A DNA stretch of 64,000 nucleotides from Fratercula arctica. Taxonomy: Eukaryota > Chordata > Aves > Charadriiformes > Alcidae. Within the stretch, counting starts at the first letter, position 1; each line of letters begins with the position of its first letter. A model generated the notes under the pieces. It worked only from the letters and a program-made list of their open reading frames with translations, was not told where the DNA came from and ran no database searches. The stretch covers positions 113,849,757 through 113,913,756 of the forward strand of contig CANTUZ010000001.1 of assembly GCA_947846985.1 (NCBI GenBank). Reading direction: 5' to 3'. A program made the translations under genes and the position numbers. Shown here in pieces: positions 50,728 through 63,657 of this stretch.

Positions 50728-50924
50728 TTGCAGCATTGCGCAGAGAAGTTGCCAAGGGAAGTTGTGGATGCTCCATCCCTGGAAGTGTTCAAGGCCAGGC
50801 TGGATGGGGCTCTGAGCAACCTGGTCTAGTGGGAGGTGTCCCTGCCCATGGCAGGGGGGTTGGAACTAGATGATCTTTAAGGTCCCTTCCAACCCGAACC
50901 ATTCTATGATCCTATTCTATGATT
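50728..50924 (+). mobile_element. CR1 LINE, short 3' fragment, plus strand
   Basis: Clear CR1 3' end: GTTGTGGATGCTCCATCCCT, GGAAGTGTTCAAGGCCAGGC, TGGATGGGGCTCTGAGCAAC, TGGTCTAGTGGGAGGTGTCC, GGTCCCTTCCAACCC and the terminal repeat ATTCTATGAT / ATTCTATGATT (50901-50924). Two terminal units are present, separated by three bases. It is severely 5'-truncated (about 200 bases), includes the ORF2 stop region and 3' UTR, and is well preserved in sequence. It lies about 400 bases from the double hairpin at 50290. Confidence 0.95.
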
Positions 50925-53634
50925 GTTCTCATTTTGAAAACAGAAGGAAGTCACTCACCAGTATCTACTAATTGCAGGATCCCAGCTTAAGAGCATAGCC
51001 TTAGTTGCCAGAGGTTTTAGCAATGCACAGCACTTTATTCTTACTTAGAGAATACACCCCATGGATATCGGATTTTCAAAGCAGCTTATCATTTCTGCAA
51101 ATCAGACATGGGCTCTCACAAGTCAAGCACTGAAGACTACACAAAGGGAGAAGAGCTTTATTTAGCTGACTTCAGAGAGCTCATGAGTGATATTAGGACA
51201 GAAAGAAGGCTAAAACTCATTTTTAGGACCAGAGGCAAATGTCTAATCCCAAAGTCTTTATTTTCTTTTCTCTTTCATTACGTAGACTTTGATTCTGTAA
51301 CAAAGCAGGCAGAAGTCTGACACACAACTACTTCCTTCTGTGTAAAATTCTGACTTACACCCTGAGCACCATCTTAAGGTTGCACAAGCAGCCTTATACC
51401 TGCTGTTTTCTTTCAATACAGCTATTTTGCAGAATTTTCTTCCTTTTAAAAACAACACAAAGGAGAGCCCCTGGAACATCCATCACCTATCGTTACCTTG
51501 ATGCACAGACTTAATAACCTTGGATAGTCACCAACCAGCTTCTTTCACCGAGCTAATAGAGCAGAAGAAAGCACTTTAAGTTGCTAATGTCTCAGGGCTG
51601 ACCGCTAGCAGAAGATGGGTACACGTTTTGTCAGTGGGTGTTGCAGCTGTTGGCTGATAGGAGAAAAACAGAGGGATGGTGGGCACAGGGATTGTTCCCC
51701 AGCTTCGGGGAGGGAGCACTAACAACCAGCCACTTCCAACCTGTCTCCTCCCCACCAATCTCTCTCTTCACGTTAGTCTGCTCAGAGAGCTTTCCAAGGA
51801 GGACAAATCCTATATGGTGGGACGACGATGAGTCTTCCCCCTCTCTGTCATTCCCCATCTCCCTTTGCCCAAATCTTGAAGTTTTTGACAGTCAAACTGC
51901 TGTAAAGATTTTAATAGTGGCAAAATCAGACATTCTTCCTTAGCCTCCTTCTCTGAAACTACCCAACCATTTTAGTTCATCCCACTACAATTCATCCTGA
52001 GGCACAAAATCAGCATGATAATTCTTACATTCTCAACGCTACAAGTCAAAAATTACATCTTACAGTGGAAAATATGTGGATAGTTTTAGGCATCGTCACC
52101 TGAATGAATTTCATTATTATTACCTTCATCCCTAAGGTATGAAGTAGCAATTTTATTTTTCTTTTCATTCCTCGCTAGCAAACCTGGAGATTCAATAATG
52201 TCATACAACATACTGCATTATGACAGCAGAGCAATGATATGTCCTATACAAGCATTTGTCATTTTAGCTGTGGGATGATTTTTCAGTATATTCAACAACA
52301 CTTTAAAATATTTGCTTAAATTAGATTTTTTACCTTCTGTTACATGAATCCAGATTCTTTTCATCCATACAGGGGCATTCAAGTTAAATGGAGCTATTAC
52401 CAACACTAGCAGAAATACTCTGTAGGAAATGTAAAGCCTCATGAAAACCAACAGGATGCAAAATAAGGATACTGTATTCTGTTGGGTGTATAGCAATACA
52501 ATGACAGTTTGACTGGGTGTTTTTAATTAAATAAGGAATAGCCAGGTTCCTGGAATAAATACAGCGATGGTCCCTGTTTTATTCAGAAATGTGGACTCAG
52601 AACTAAAATACTTTGGTTGCAATGACAGGTCATCCATTCCCCTCAAACACAACTCTTAACTAGCGCTACAGGTAACAGAAGTGAAGGGATACCAAAAAAC
52701 CCAAGTTTACAGTTTAACTTCAGAGTTAATCTTATGTTTGGAATGCACTGTCTACAATCTAGATAATGCTGTTATTTTCATGCTTTGCTCCCAGTGCTTT
52801 TAACAAATAATGTTCAGGATATGAACACAATTTGAAGAAACATGAATCTAGAATATCATGCACATATCACTTTTCCCTGCCCAAAACAGCTGGCATAATT
52901 GTAGTACTTTTACAAGTTTCCAGGTTAGTTCTTATAAGTGATTTCCTGATGTAGACATGTCACCAGCCACGACTAAGATGCTGGCAGGCAGCAGCAGTGA
53001 TTATGAAAGTAATTTTGGAACATAAAGTAGGGAAGGTTGTATCGTATAGTTTCTAGCATTGCATTTGCTGCCTTATGTTCATTAGTTAAGTCACAAATTA
53101 TTAGATACATCTACTAAACAAAGTTTCATTATTGTGATTCCTTAATTTATTGTGTAGTTTACTTTTTGTTTTCTTCCTCAAGCTACTGCCATTAATTCTT
53201 GGTGTGGAACCAGCCCATCTCATTTGCACTCAACTTATTTGCAACTTGCCATGACTTATAGGACTGCAAGAAGTTACTATTTAGAGAGACATTAGGTAAT
53301 AAACTTGCTTTTAAAACTAAATACTTCCTGTTTTCCTTAGACTAGTCCTACTTTTATTTTTTGAAAACCTTCCTTGAAGGTCCACAGTGTTAATATTTCC
53401 CAATTGAGCTTCCAGTCCTCTTCTGGAACAAAAGCGCAGACAGTTGCTTTTCTCTGGTAAATGCATTCTGGGTTGTGGCCCAACTCTGACAACTAGGCCC
53501 TAAATCAATTGCATTTCTCCAGCAAACTGGAGATATAGGCCATTTAAAAAGAGATACCCATTGTCCTTAGTGAATTTCAAAGCACTACATTTAAGTAGGA
53601 ATAATCACCTGCATAAAGCAGGGCTATGAGAAAC
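50925..53634. other. Unique AT-rich non-coding DNA
   Basis: No gene is recognised. A 70-codon plus frame (51108-51320) is Glu-, Lys- and Arg-rich but matches nothing I know. Overlapping frames at 51576-51943 on both strands reflect a C-rich patch. The rest is AT-rich with short chance frames. Confidence 0.5.
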
Positions 53635-54045
53635 TCTGCAGTGAGGAACCTAAGGGATCACAAGCTGGGCATGAGTCACCATGCCATGCTATTGAAGGGG
53701 AAAAAAAAAAAAAGGAAAATATTATACTGTAATACATTAAAAAAAGGATATAACAAAGCATCAAAAAGAATAAAATCCTTCTGCTCAGCTCAGCACTAAC
53801 AAGGCATCACCCAGACCCCTCTGTCCATTTTTGAGCACTGCACTTTGAGAGAGGCAGGGACATATTGAAAAGCACCCAGAAAAGAACGAGGAAAAAATTC
53901 AAAGAGCTAGAAAATGTGGCCTAGTAAGAAATATCAAAGAAATTAAGATCTTTAGTCTAAACAAGGGAAGCGGGTTTGAAAGCCTAAAGGCTGGTGCAGC
54001 GAGGGAGGGAATAAAACGGTCTCCATGCCCACCCAGAGCACAGCA
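53635..54045 (+). mobile_element. Old, diverged CR1-type LINE fragment
   Basis: Block order matches CR1: GATCACAAGCTGGGCATGAG near 53656, CATGCTATTGAAGG followed by an A-run expansion (53700-53714), CCATTTTTGAGCACTGCACT near 53826, AGAGAGGCAGGGACATATTG, CTAGAAAATGTGGCC near 53908, and ATCTTTAGTCTAAACAAGGG near 53948. Frames are broken throughout, and no 3' tail is recognised, so it is an internal fragment. Edges are approximate. Confidence 0.6.
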
Positions 54046-57000
54046 CGAAGGCGTGCATGGCAACAAAGAAGGTTTAACCCAAATTTTCATGTCTGCATTG
54101 GAAGATCGTGCGATGGAGTGCCTTAAACAAGAGAAATATAGTTACTTGTCAGATGTGACAGTAACATTGGCATGGTGGGATAGTCAAGATTACTGCTCAA
54201 AACCAGTTTTCAAGCAGGCTATATTACTGCCTTGCGCACACAATTTTCACAAAACCAATTTCGCTTTCACAGAAGCTTAAAAGCGGGATTGATATTAACT
54301 GAGTGTTTGGTTAATCTAAACAAGAGGCTTTAAGGGGTAGTAACTCTTCAAATATTATTTTTGTCACCAGCACACAGACTCTGACTCTCTGGATAAGTTT
54401 TCTTCCAACACCTTTTATTTAGAATCACCATTTTTTGAGGGGGGTTAAAAAATAAAAACAAACAGCAAAACCCAAACTTGTGGTCCTCGGAAGCCTATCA
54501 TTGCTCATTTCTGGAAAACTCAACAAGCATTCAGACTTTTATATACACTTTTGTTTAAAAAAAACCAACTTATCAAGCACATTCAAACACTTATTTTGAT
54601 TTTATCTACTTCATGTCTTCTTTTTGATCCCCTCTCTAAGACTCTTCGCATTCAGTAAATTGTCTGGAGGACTAAACACGCTCTGTTGTTTACCAAAGCG
54701 TGGTAAGGTACCTACCTATCAGAGGAATGCTGATGCAGGAAGCAGGGGATGTTTCAGACTAAGGGCTTTTTATTGGCTTTCAGAGAACATAATTGCACAC
54801 TTGGGAGGCAGTAACTTCTTAATTACAGTCCTCTGGGGAGTGGGAGGAATCAAAGCGCTAACATGTCTGGAAGGGACTTGACACAAGTAACCAAAGTGGC
54901 CTAATCCTATCAGAGGAGAAAACACTTGATCTGTACTCCAGAAAGCGCCCAGCCTTCTTCAGGCACTCTGTAATTAAGTACTTCAAAATTGCTCCCCTCG
55001 GTGCACTTCTCTGCTTCCGCTCTTTTATCAGCTTCGTCACTTAAATCACCATCATGGTTAACAAGCCCTGATTTCTACTTCGTGCACACTCTGGTTTCAG
55101 TGGCAGGGGACGGGATCATGGCTAAGGCACAGGGCTGGGGGCCAGAGGCGACACATCTGAGAGTTCAGCTACCGGTTTCTGCGTGACTCATGTCACACGT
55201 GCTCCAAGTTTTGGGTGCCCACTATGAGGCACCTCAGCTGAATTCACAGGGAACAGTGAACGCAAGAGATGATTCTAGAAATAATTGTTTTTTTAAAAGT
55301 TAGGGCCTGGACATCGGAAAGAACTTATGCTTCAGAACAGCGTTGAAGCATATGCTAATTTTATTTATTTCAAAATCTCATCCAAGTTTAAAAAGAACTA
55401 AAACATATTCCTGGATCAGGACATGTGACCGACTAAAAAAAGGGAATATCCACACCACTTCTAAAGCATGTCATTTAAAAAGGAAAGCAATTATTCATTC
55501 TTCAACTATCAGCCAACCTGCAGCTTATGGCAGTTAGAAATAAGCACTTTCTGCAGGCATGCTTTTTCATAATTGTCCATGCATGCATTTCTTGCACTCT
55601 CATCCCTGTCGTTTAGCCCTAGTGCCAAACAAAATCAGGATCTTGGAGTTGAAAGAGAAAACACTGAGAAAACCAAAGGTGGTTTCCTTTACAAAGCAGC
55701 ATGAAGCAGTTACTTATCTTAGCTGAAGAGCAGAGTGCTGCCCAGCCCTCCAACCACCACCATTCCAGAGACTGCTTTGTGAAGCGCTGTTCTGGGTCAT
55801 CTTTCGTACATATTTCACAGCAGGAAATTATGCTTTCCTGCATTTCACAGCAGGAAATTATGCAAGAAACTTTCAAGGTTATTATGTGTAAGTTTCAAGG
55901 TTGTTATCTGTAAGTTCACTTTCTATGAATACAGCAAACCACCATATCCATGACAGCTAGTTACCACTGACCACCAGAGATGTCCTCCGACTTGGGTAAA
56001 CTGGAGGCTGGAACAGGGTATAAGACAATGAAATTGCAAGGCTAGGCATCTCTTTATATAAAATGGGTCATTTTTTAACGCTTACCACAAAGAAAGGGAA
56101 GAAACAAGGGTGATGCACTGTAAAATGAGTGAAGCAATCTTTTTTAAAAATTGTAACCTGTAATTGTAGAAAACTAAACTTTTGCAGACAGACTTACCAA
56201 ACTTCAGTTGAACTTTTGCACTAGAAAGACATACTGTATGAGGCCAGTGCCTCATTAATACGGCCACAGTACAGCAAACCATGAAGGAAGAAATGGGGGA
56301 GGAGGACTGAGCTAATTTAGCTCTGAATCCCACTGAAGAGAATGTCACACTCCCTCCCCCTCAGCAGTGGGCTTTTCATATGGCTGCATCCAGGATGGTT
56401 AGTGGCTGAAAAGAGAAATCGCTACTGCTGAGAGCGAGCGAGCCAGTCAGTGATCAGCCTAAGTGCCTTTTTGCTGCTAACCTTCTCGGTAGTACACCTT
56501 TTCCCCTGTTAAAATATGTTCCTTTTAACCTAGTCCCCGTCTGGGTTGAGAGGGGATGTATTCACTTTGTAGGAGAAAGGACAGAAGAAGGCATGTTGAT
56601 TTTATGTTGTAAGTTAGGGTTGAAGAGCTGCATCAAATGGCAGGATTTTTGTGGTTTCTCAAAAATAGGTTTTGCTTATTAGACCTTTATCACTCAGTGA
56701 ACAAAGTGAGTCAAATATGTGTTTTACTGTGAATCCTGTAGGCAACACTAGCCAGAATATATTGTATATATTTATCACCACTTAGCACATACTGCTTTCT
56801 CTCTGTAAGCAAAAGCCTAAGAATACCCCTTTTCCATTTTCTCCATCATGTAAAACAAAGCAACTGTTTTCATCTTAGGGTCTGTCAACCTTCATATGAA
56901 CTACTTCTAAGAGATCCACACAAAACAATTAGGGAGGCAAAAACCAAACCCATCGCATTACTGGTGCAGGACATCAGAGTTATCACACAGGGACCTGCAT

Positions 57001-57894
57001 TTCTACTGCAAGGTTCTTAGTAGTCTACAAATTGGCTGGAGTGGGGAAGGTGTGGGGAGAAAAAATAAATTTAAAAAAAAAAAAAGGTGGAAAACCACTG
57101 CAGAAGCTAAGTACACCCAAGTGATATCTGCATGGTCAACAATAGAAGACACATATCCCTTGAGAGAGGCCATCAAGATAAAGGAAAGAATATGCAGAGA
57201 AATACATCCATTAGTATTTTATTGTCTAAAATATTAGAGTGGGAGATCTGATCAAAATCTGAGAAAAATTGGGAGTATCTGTAGTTTATATGATGTTAAC
57301 AGAAAGGTTAACGAGAAAAACACAACACAGGTTAACTGGCCAGAAGTTACTCTATTTACAAATAACGGAACCTTAATAGAGGAAAAAAAAGGCATGAATA
57401 CTAGCCAACATTTTATACTAAACAATTATTAATGTACCAACAGCCTGAACATTAAGTTAGGGTTGCATAATGAGGCTAACGGTCTGTAGAGCTGCTTGAG
57501 TCATAACACTGTTCTCTCCTTAATGGGTGCCATAACCATTAAAGATGAAACACAATATTTGGAAGGCAGGAATAGACACAAAGCAGAAGAACGTCACAGC
57601 AAACAAAAAAGCTGTTGTTCCATTCAGACTTGGGCACTGCACAGCAGGGTAAAAAGACAATTGTAGTCTCTCTACATCTCCCACTGTTCTACCTTCTGAA
57701 AGCTAAAGCTGATACACACTGTCTCAGCAGGGAAGACCCCCAAAAGCCAACCTTAGTTTAGGGAATGTCTTCCATGGTTCCCTTTATAGTTAATGGGTAA
57801 TGTTCCCCAAGAGAATAAACCAGAGTAGAAACTTGCCTGTAAATTTTCTGGATTACCCTCTAGGATACTAGATTAGAAATGTCTGACACGACAA
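54046..57894. other. Unique AT-rich non-coding DNA with nested small duplications
   Basis: No gene is supported. ATTTCACAGCAGGAAATTATGC is present twice (55812-55833 and 55842-55863), followed directly by a second tandem pair of about 22 bases (55871-55892 and 55893-55914). GTTAAC occurs at 57295, 57307 and 57331. A-runs occur at about 57073-57085. The 75-codon plus frame at 54053-54280 contains LLPCAHNF, superficially RING-like, but the other zinc ligands are missing. Confidence 0.5.
55812..55914. repeat. Two adjacent short tandem duplications
   Basis: First pair: an exactly repeated 22-base core at 55812-55833 and 55842-55863 (period 30), which starts ATTTCACAGC and ends AAATTATGC. Second pair: TTTCAAGGTTATTATGTGTA at 55871-55890 and TTTCAAGGTTGTTATCTGTA at 55893-55912 (period 22, two mismatches). 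The two pairs lie next to each other without being copies of each other, which suggests a site prone to replication slippage or repair-associated duplication. Confidence 0.75.
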
Positions 57895-58705
57895 AAGGCA
57901 GAGCTTCAGTCCAAAGAGTCTTGGCCATAAATTTGAGGACTGAGCAAATAAACATCATGAAGTTCAACACAGCAAAGTGCAAAGCTGTGCACTCAGGGAA
58001 GCATAACCCCGAGCATCTGCAAAGGCTGGAAACCAAGTGAGCTGATCAGCAGCCCTGCCAAAAAAGTCCCAAGGTTACAGTGGGTGCCAGACTAACATAA
58101 ACCAGCACTGCACTCATGTCACAAATAAGACAAATGTACGCATTAAGACAAGCGTGTCTAGCAGATTGAGAGGTTATTATCCTCCTCTAGTCAGCACTGA
58201 TGAGGCCACACTTGCAGTACTTCATCCACTTTTGGGATGAGGGATGAGTTCAAGACAGATGTGGAGAACCTGGAGACAGTCCAGTTGCCGAGATGGTCAG
58301 GGCACATGGCTTGTGAGGAGAGGCTGAGGAGCAAGGCTTTTTTAGTCTTCAAAGAAGGGGTGATCCAGTAGACTGACGTAGGATGACCTAGTACAACTGC
58401 TTGCAGGGAAGTTAAAGACAATGGAGCCAAACTGGTTTTGAGAGTGGCAGGCAATATAACAAAGGACAACATTCACAAATAGTGTCCTGAGAGGTTCAGG
58501 CTGGAGACTTTCTCACTGGGAGGAGAGTGCAGTGCTGTGGCCCAGAGAGCTTGTAGTGTCTCATTTACGGATTTTCACAACTCTTGTAGACAAAGCCATG
58601 TCTGACCTGGTCTCTAATGTTAGAAAGCCTCCAGCTACAAAGGGGAGGCTGGACAAGGTGACCTCCAGCTGTCACACCCAACCAAGACCTCTGTGATTCT
58701 GTGTG
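57895..58705 (+). mobile_element. CR1 LINE, longer decayed copy, plus strand
   Basis: The fragment begins in the ORF2 middle (AAATTTGAGGACTGAGCAAA, AAGTTCAACACAGCAAAGTG), passes through AGACAAGCGTGTCTAGCAGA, ATTGAGAGGTTATTATCCTC, GATGAGGCCACACTTGCAGT, the segment with GAGAGGCTGAGGAGCAAGGC, and the final ORF2 region, and ends CCAACCAAGACCTCTGTGAT followed by TCTGTG at about 58705. It is about 810 bases, the longest CR1 copy in the window. All frames are broken by stops. It sits in the same orientation as the other plus-strand copies. Confidence 0.85.
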
Positions 58706-59879
58706 ACTCCCCACAGGAGCCTCACTCACTATTAATGGGTTAAGGGACACAAGCGATGCCACACAGAATAAAGCTGTGTGAATGAACTTCTCTTTCTGAA
58801 CCTGAAGGAGAATAGAAAGATGCAAATCTTTTTGGCCTTTCTATGGGTTGTATAAATAAGAAAGGAAAGCTCATTGTTCTCTTTCCTATTTCACCTAACC
58901 CATTAATATTACAAACAATGCTTCAAAGTAAGCATCTGTAGGATCAGCCTCACACCTTGCAACGGGAAAAAGAAAGCTTTTGAAAATAATGTGGCACACA
59001 ATACAGATATTCATCAGCTACATTAATAATCTCTAGACAATAAGGAAGTTAATGGTCAAAGTAAAATAAAGCAGTAAATTTCAAGGTGGTTATTGCAGGA
59101 TGGGGAACAAACTAAGATTGGGGGACGGTTAACAGAACAGATCTAGACATCATATGATTAGTAACCAAACAAGTCTTTGGCAGTATTTGTTTTTAATAGT
59201 TTTCAATAGTGGAATACCTTATTTAAATAAAATAGGATTTTAACTGGCACTGCATGTCCTCTATGGGAGGGGAAAACTGCACACTTAGTAGTAAAGCTAT
59301 CTGAATATGTGCCCAGAATTCAAAAAAATGTTTTTTTGTTAGAGATTTCTTTTAACACACATTCAAAGGCTTATTTTGCACAGTCCTCTCCCACATACGT
59401 GTTTTTTGCATTTCTGCATTTCTTGAATAACACCAGAAGTAAAAATTTTGCAAAATAGAGAAGGTATTTGACTAAGCCTGAAGCAGGAATTACAATACTT
59501 GACATCCCACAGAGAGCTGCTTATTTTGGAAAGTTTTGCAAGTTCAAGAGACATACACAGTATTCATCGGGTAAACATCCAAAATTGCCAAGGCTTATCT
59601 GAACAGAACTGCTTTGTGATTAACACAACACTAACCATACACATCATATCTAGAGATTAACTGAAGCATGGTGCAAGCCACAGGTGAAATAATACATATC
59701 CTCTCCTCGCTGCTTCATCTCTCTCAGGAGCAGTGCGGTATGAAGGTTTTATCAGAAAGACTGCAATAGCTTCAGAGGCAAAGAAAGGAACGAGTTATAA
59801 AGGCCATTCCACACAAACACTGCTAGAGCTCAGGTTTAGCATCCTTGAAAGGATCAACCTTCATTTATGAAATTCAGAG
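58706..59879. other. Unique AT-rich non-coding DNA
   Basis: No gene or repeat family is recognised. Open frames are short. Confidence 0.5.
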
Positions 59880-59930
59880 CCCCTCTCTCCCCCAAGAGTA
59901 CATTCTCCTGGGGTGGGGGGGAGAGGGGGG
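59880..59930. repeat. G-run able to form a quadruplex or a hairpin
   Basis: G-runs at 59910-59913, 59915-59921 and 59925-59930 fit a G-quadruplex pattern (four G-tracts of three or more, if the seven-base run is split). Upstream, CCCCTCTCTCCCCC (59880-59893) is complementary to 59917-59930 over 14 positions with one G-T wobble, including nine perfect pairs (CTCTCCCCC with GGGGGAGAG). The two structures compete for the same G-run. Confidence 0.6.
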
Positions 59931-62900
59931 CAAGATTTCAGTAGTAGTATTCTTGTTTTTAAGCACTGCAGAGTAGATAGCATTTCTGAATAACCGCTCA
60001 GGAGACTAGAGCAGAGTAATTCCTGCCCTGTATTTCTGATCTGTACAGTTGTACGGGGCAGATGAAAAGTGACATTAGCTGCTTGCTTGATGTTCCCGTA
60101 TGGGCAGTAAGATGTGGATAAAATTAATCTCTACTTGACCAAATTAGAAATGGGTAGCCATGCATGCTTGAATTTACACCAGTAGACTCAATAATTTAGG
60201 GCAGAAGAGCAGTGACTTACGAGATTGCGATCATCACCCAAGAGCTTGGTTTATAAATAATAGTTGATCGGCGGCAACTCAAAGGGTAAGAGACAGAAAG
60301 ATTAATTCCCAGTAGAAGGATTTAGCAGCATTGTTTCTTGTGGAAGAAAGTACAAATTACAAGTGACAAAGTGCCTCTGCAACATGCTATCAAGAAGCAT
60401 GTGGTTGTACACACTTTGAAGGGGAAAGGGCTCTGAGGTGAGAAAGACAACTCACACATTTTTACTGGGGGAGGATGAGGGAGGGAAGGAAGGGGGCTGT
60501 ACAGCCGGAGGCATTGCACCGCATGGGAAGCGGCAGCATTCAAACCTGAAAGGGCTTACTGCTGAGCCAACATCAAAATTTCTCACACTATAAAGGCAGA
60601 CAAGCATTATAAATAGTGCATGAATGTCCAAAAAAATAATAAAAAAATATAGGTTATCACATAAAACAACATGTACCTTTCTAAATAATTTCATGTGGCT
60701 CATCTACAGCTGTAGTAAAATCTTGATCTTTGTTAAGACTTATGGAGAGGCTACTGTAGGGGAAAAGAACCAAAAATGTTGCTAAAAGAAGTTTCTAGCG
60801 ACTATGAAGTGAGCACTTCAAAAAGGAAAGAAAGAAATCTGATTTCTCCATCTGTTTTTACCCACTACTCAGGAAATACATTCTTAGTGAATGCACTGAA
60901 AGATCACTAAAAAGACCCTGACCATTCTTCCAAGTCCTAAGGCTGTCAGAGGCAAAACTAATTTTACCATCAGTAAATAAATCTATACCTTAAATAATTC
61001 AATTAACTAACAGGACAAGCCTGTAGCTAAAGATGTCACCATGGACAACCAGTGGTGAAAGTTAGGAGAATTCTCTTTTCTTCCCTCTGAGAGTCTCCCC
61101 TGTAAGTGTCAGGTGGTGGGCATTATTGTATTATATGCAAATAATTTGTCTAACTTAGGAAATGTGTGCTGCTACAGATAATAAAGTTCTAGCTATGACC
61201 AACACACTTCAATGCAGATGGAAAGCCTCCAAGAACAGGATGCCTTCAGCTATAAATTTTTGTACCCTATAATGAATAATAATGCATCATAACCATAAAT
61301 GAGGCCTAGATCCCGCCCTTAATCTATAAGCACAACTACTGACATTATTTCTGAAAGGCGTAACTGGCCTTTATGAAATTACATGGCTATATTTCCACTC
61401 ATCAGTGATGAACTACCAAGGGCACTGCAAAGACCTGAAGTCTTAATAGAAGTTCTATAAACTGGCTACTGATTTTCTGACCACACAGTATCCGCAAGCA
61501 GCAGATAGGTGTTACGTGATGATAATTTTGCAGAAATCTGGACCTTTGTACGAGAGCAGAAGCCTAGCAATAAGGATAGCAAAGTACATGCAGCATGAGG
61601 CCAATGCAGGATAGATAAACCACTGAGCTATCAGGTGAGATATCTCCCAAGAACCCAAATTAGCAATCTCAAAATTACAAAGAGTTCAGTTTTGTTCTTC
61701 TCATAACCCAAAGTGGAATTCAGCCTTCACCTCACCTGCTCATGACAAAACTCAGGTCAGCTCTGTTTCCCTTTTTCTGCCTTTTTCTAGCTGTGATATG
61801 AGGATTAGCCATAGATAATCTGAGCTCCAGGTTTTGCAGTAGGCAAATGAAGCTGCTGGAAACATTTTGCCAGCTGGAAACCTCCTATCTGCCAGTCTCT
61901 CATAATCTCTTTTCTGCTAGAACTAGAAGAAAGAGTTGTTGTGACACCAAAGGAGGAGACAATTTTATAAGTTATATGCCTGGTTATCACTTTAGTTTTG
62001 TTATCTTTCAGGTTTTGTCACAACTTTGCTGGTAGTCTCTACAATTTTGCAAGAATTGCCATACAAAGCCAAAAGTTCCTGTCTTAAAAGAATATTTCAA
62101 GGCTAAAGCAATACTGAAGCTAGAAACTGCACCCCATACTTCCTCTTTAGATGCCTGCAGTCACTAATGACTCAGTGTAAGGAGATGGTTAACTCAGGGG
62201 CTAAGAGCAATTACAACAGCTGCAGTGGCCACATGGCTAATTATTTAGGGAGCTGTACAAAAGCAAAAAGGTACATAAAGATTGGACATCTACCTGTCCC
62301 TTCCCTTCTTTTCAAACACATTGAAATGTAGCTCCCTTTGAGGCTTGTCCTTTGCAAGGTAGATAGTAAATCATGTACGAAGTTGTTCCCCTGTGCCTTT
62401 AATGATAAAGTGCAAGTAATCACTCATTATCATGAGTATCATGAATTTCACAAATACCATGAAAAACGTCTTATCTATGGATTAACAGATTAACAAATAG
62501 ATTAGTTTCAAACAACCTCCTGTTTTGTTACATGCTGATATTTAGAAGTAAAGAAACTCTAGTTCACTCCTGTTGGAGTCTCCCATTCCGTATTCCCTTA
62601 AGTGGGGGGCAGTCCTCATAGGGACTTTTAGCCAGGACAAAAGCATACTTTTAAGTGAGTAGGTAATCCAGAGAAGAGATGGAGGTTTCCTCAGTGGAAC
62701 CACAAAGGGAAGAAAGTGGTAAGTTATTTTGTGAAAGCAGTTTGTTTAATTTGTATTGAACATGAGATTAAATGCTCCAAGCAGTACTGAAAACAGTAAT
62801 TAACTTTCATTTTCACGTAATATCAGTGACATTTTTCACCAGCACGCATAGTGTTGGAAATGCTGTTGCTTAGTGTACTGAATTTATTTACAACCAGACA

Positions 62901-63355
62901 ATCATAAGTGAGGGAACTAGAGAGAGACAGAGAAATACCAAAAGATAACCACATTCCCCAGAAAATTCAGTAAGAATTGGTGAACAACACTGGGAGGCAC
63001 TTCCCGAATACATGGCCATGTCCAGCTGACAAGGACGCAGAAAGGCAAATGGTGTTGCACCTCCTGCCAACTCATAGCAATATCTTTTCTTGCAAAAAAA
63101 AAAATAGATCTCTGCTAAAAGGCAGCATGTAAAAAAACAAACAAACAAAAAAAAAAAACCCACCAAACCCAATACCAAAAAAAAACCCACAACATCTGGA
63201 GAATTAGGAACAGTTTTGACTATGCTACCCCATCATATGTCCATTGGGGCTGCTTTTTTATTTTGGTAGTGTTTCTGTGTTCCCTTGTCAGCAGTGAGTT
63301 TCAAATGAAAAGCTAGGAAAGCTTGAGACCAAATTCCCACATGCCTCCCCATCCA
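59931..63355. other. Unique AT-rich non-coding DNA
   Basis: No gene is recognised. GGCTGTACAGCC at 60495-60506 is a perfect 12-bp palindrome inside a G-rich patch (60465-60510). A-rich tracts with CCC/AAAC spacing occur at 63091-63103 and 63130-63190. Open frames (60322-60703 and 62888-63190, minus) are antisense to purine- or A-rich tracts and show no domains. Confidence 0.5.
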
Positions 63356-63472
63356 CTCCCCTTGCCACTCTGAGCAAGGGGAGAAGGCGGTGGGGCGGCA
63401 GAAGGAAGAACATGCGCAAGTGAGAGAAACCACTATAAATACGCACTTGGGGAAATCACAGCATCCAGTATG
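63356..63472 (+). promoter_or_regulatory. Candidate TATA promoter with GC box
   Basis: Within about 90 bases of AT-rich surroundings there are, in order, a 10-bp inverted repeat CTCCCCTTGC / GCAAGGGGAG (63356-63365 and 63374-63383), a GC box GGGGCGG (63392-63398), an NRF1-like CATGCGCA (63411-63418) and a consensus TATA box TATAAATA (63434-63441). The start of transcription would then be expected around 63460-63472. Downstream DNA is GC-richer and contains an ATG at 63554. Spacing and order are those of a real promoter, but each motif alone is common. A chance cluster is the alternative. Confidence 0.3.
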
Positions 63473-63553
63473 TAAGAACTGAGTGCTATAGCTGCGGTTG
63501 GCACCCTGCCCCAGTCCCAGCAGCCCAGCATTGATACAAGCAGGGAACACAGC

Positions 63554-63657
63554 ATGCTCGGCGTGGTGGCTTCCAGGGCCAGCACCAGCTTTGCGGGTTG
63601 GAGTTGGGTGAATTTGGAGGATCTAGTGGGAAAGTGTTTGAGTACTTTGAGATCTTG
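63554..63657 (+). other. Candidate start of a coding first exon
   Basis: ATG at 63554 has A at -3, a fair translation context. The frame reads MLGVVASRASTSFAGWSW and on to a TGA at 63659-63661. That stop overlaps a splice-donor-like TTG|GTGAGC (intron from 63658), so splicing there would remove it and keep the frame open. It lies about 85-95 bases after the start site predicted from the TATA box. The peptide is not recognised. With only about 35 codons, chance is quite possible. Confidence 0.15.

Noticed and set aside
54053..54280. Frame with LLPCAHNF, similar to a RING-finger segment
   Set aside because: The remaining Cys/His zinc ligands are absent, and the frame starts at the edge of an old LINE fragment.
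63130..63190. A-rich tract with repeated CCC/AAAC units, similar to ones at 42352, 44388, 46216 and 19646
   Set aside because: These look like ordinary A-rich low-complexity sequence. I could not tie them to one repeat family or to a shared flanking sequence.
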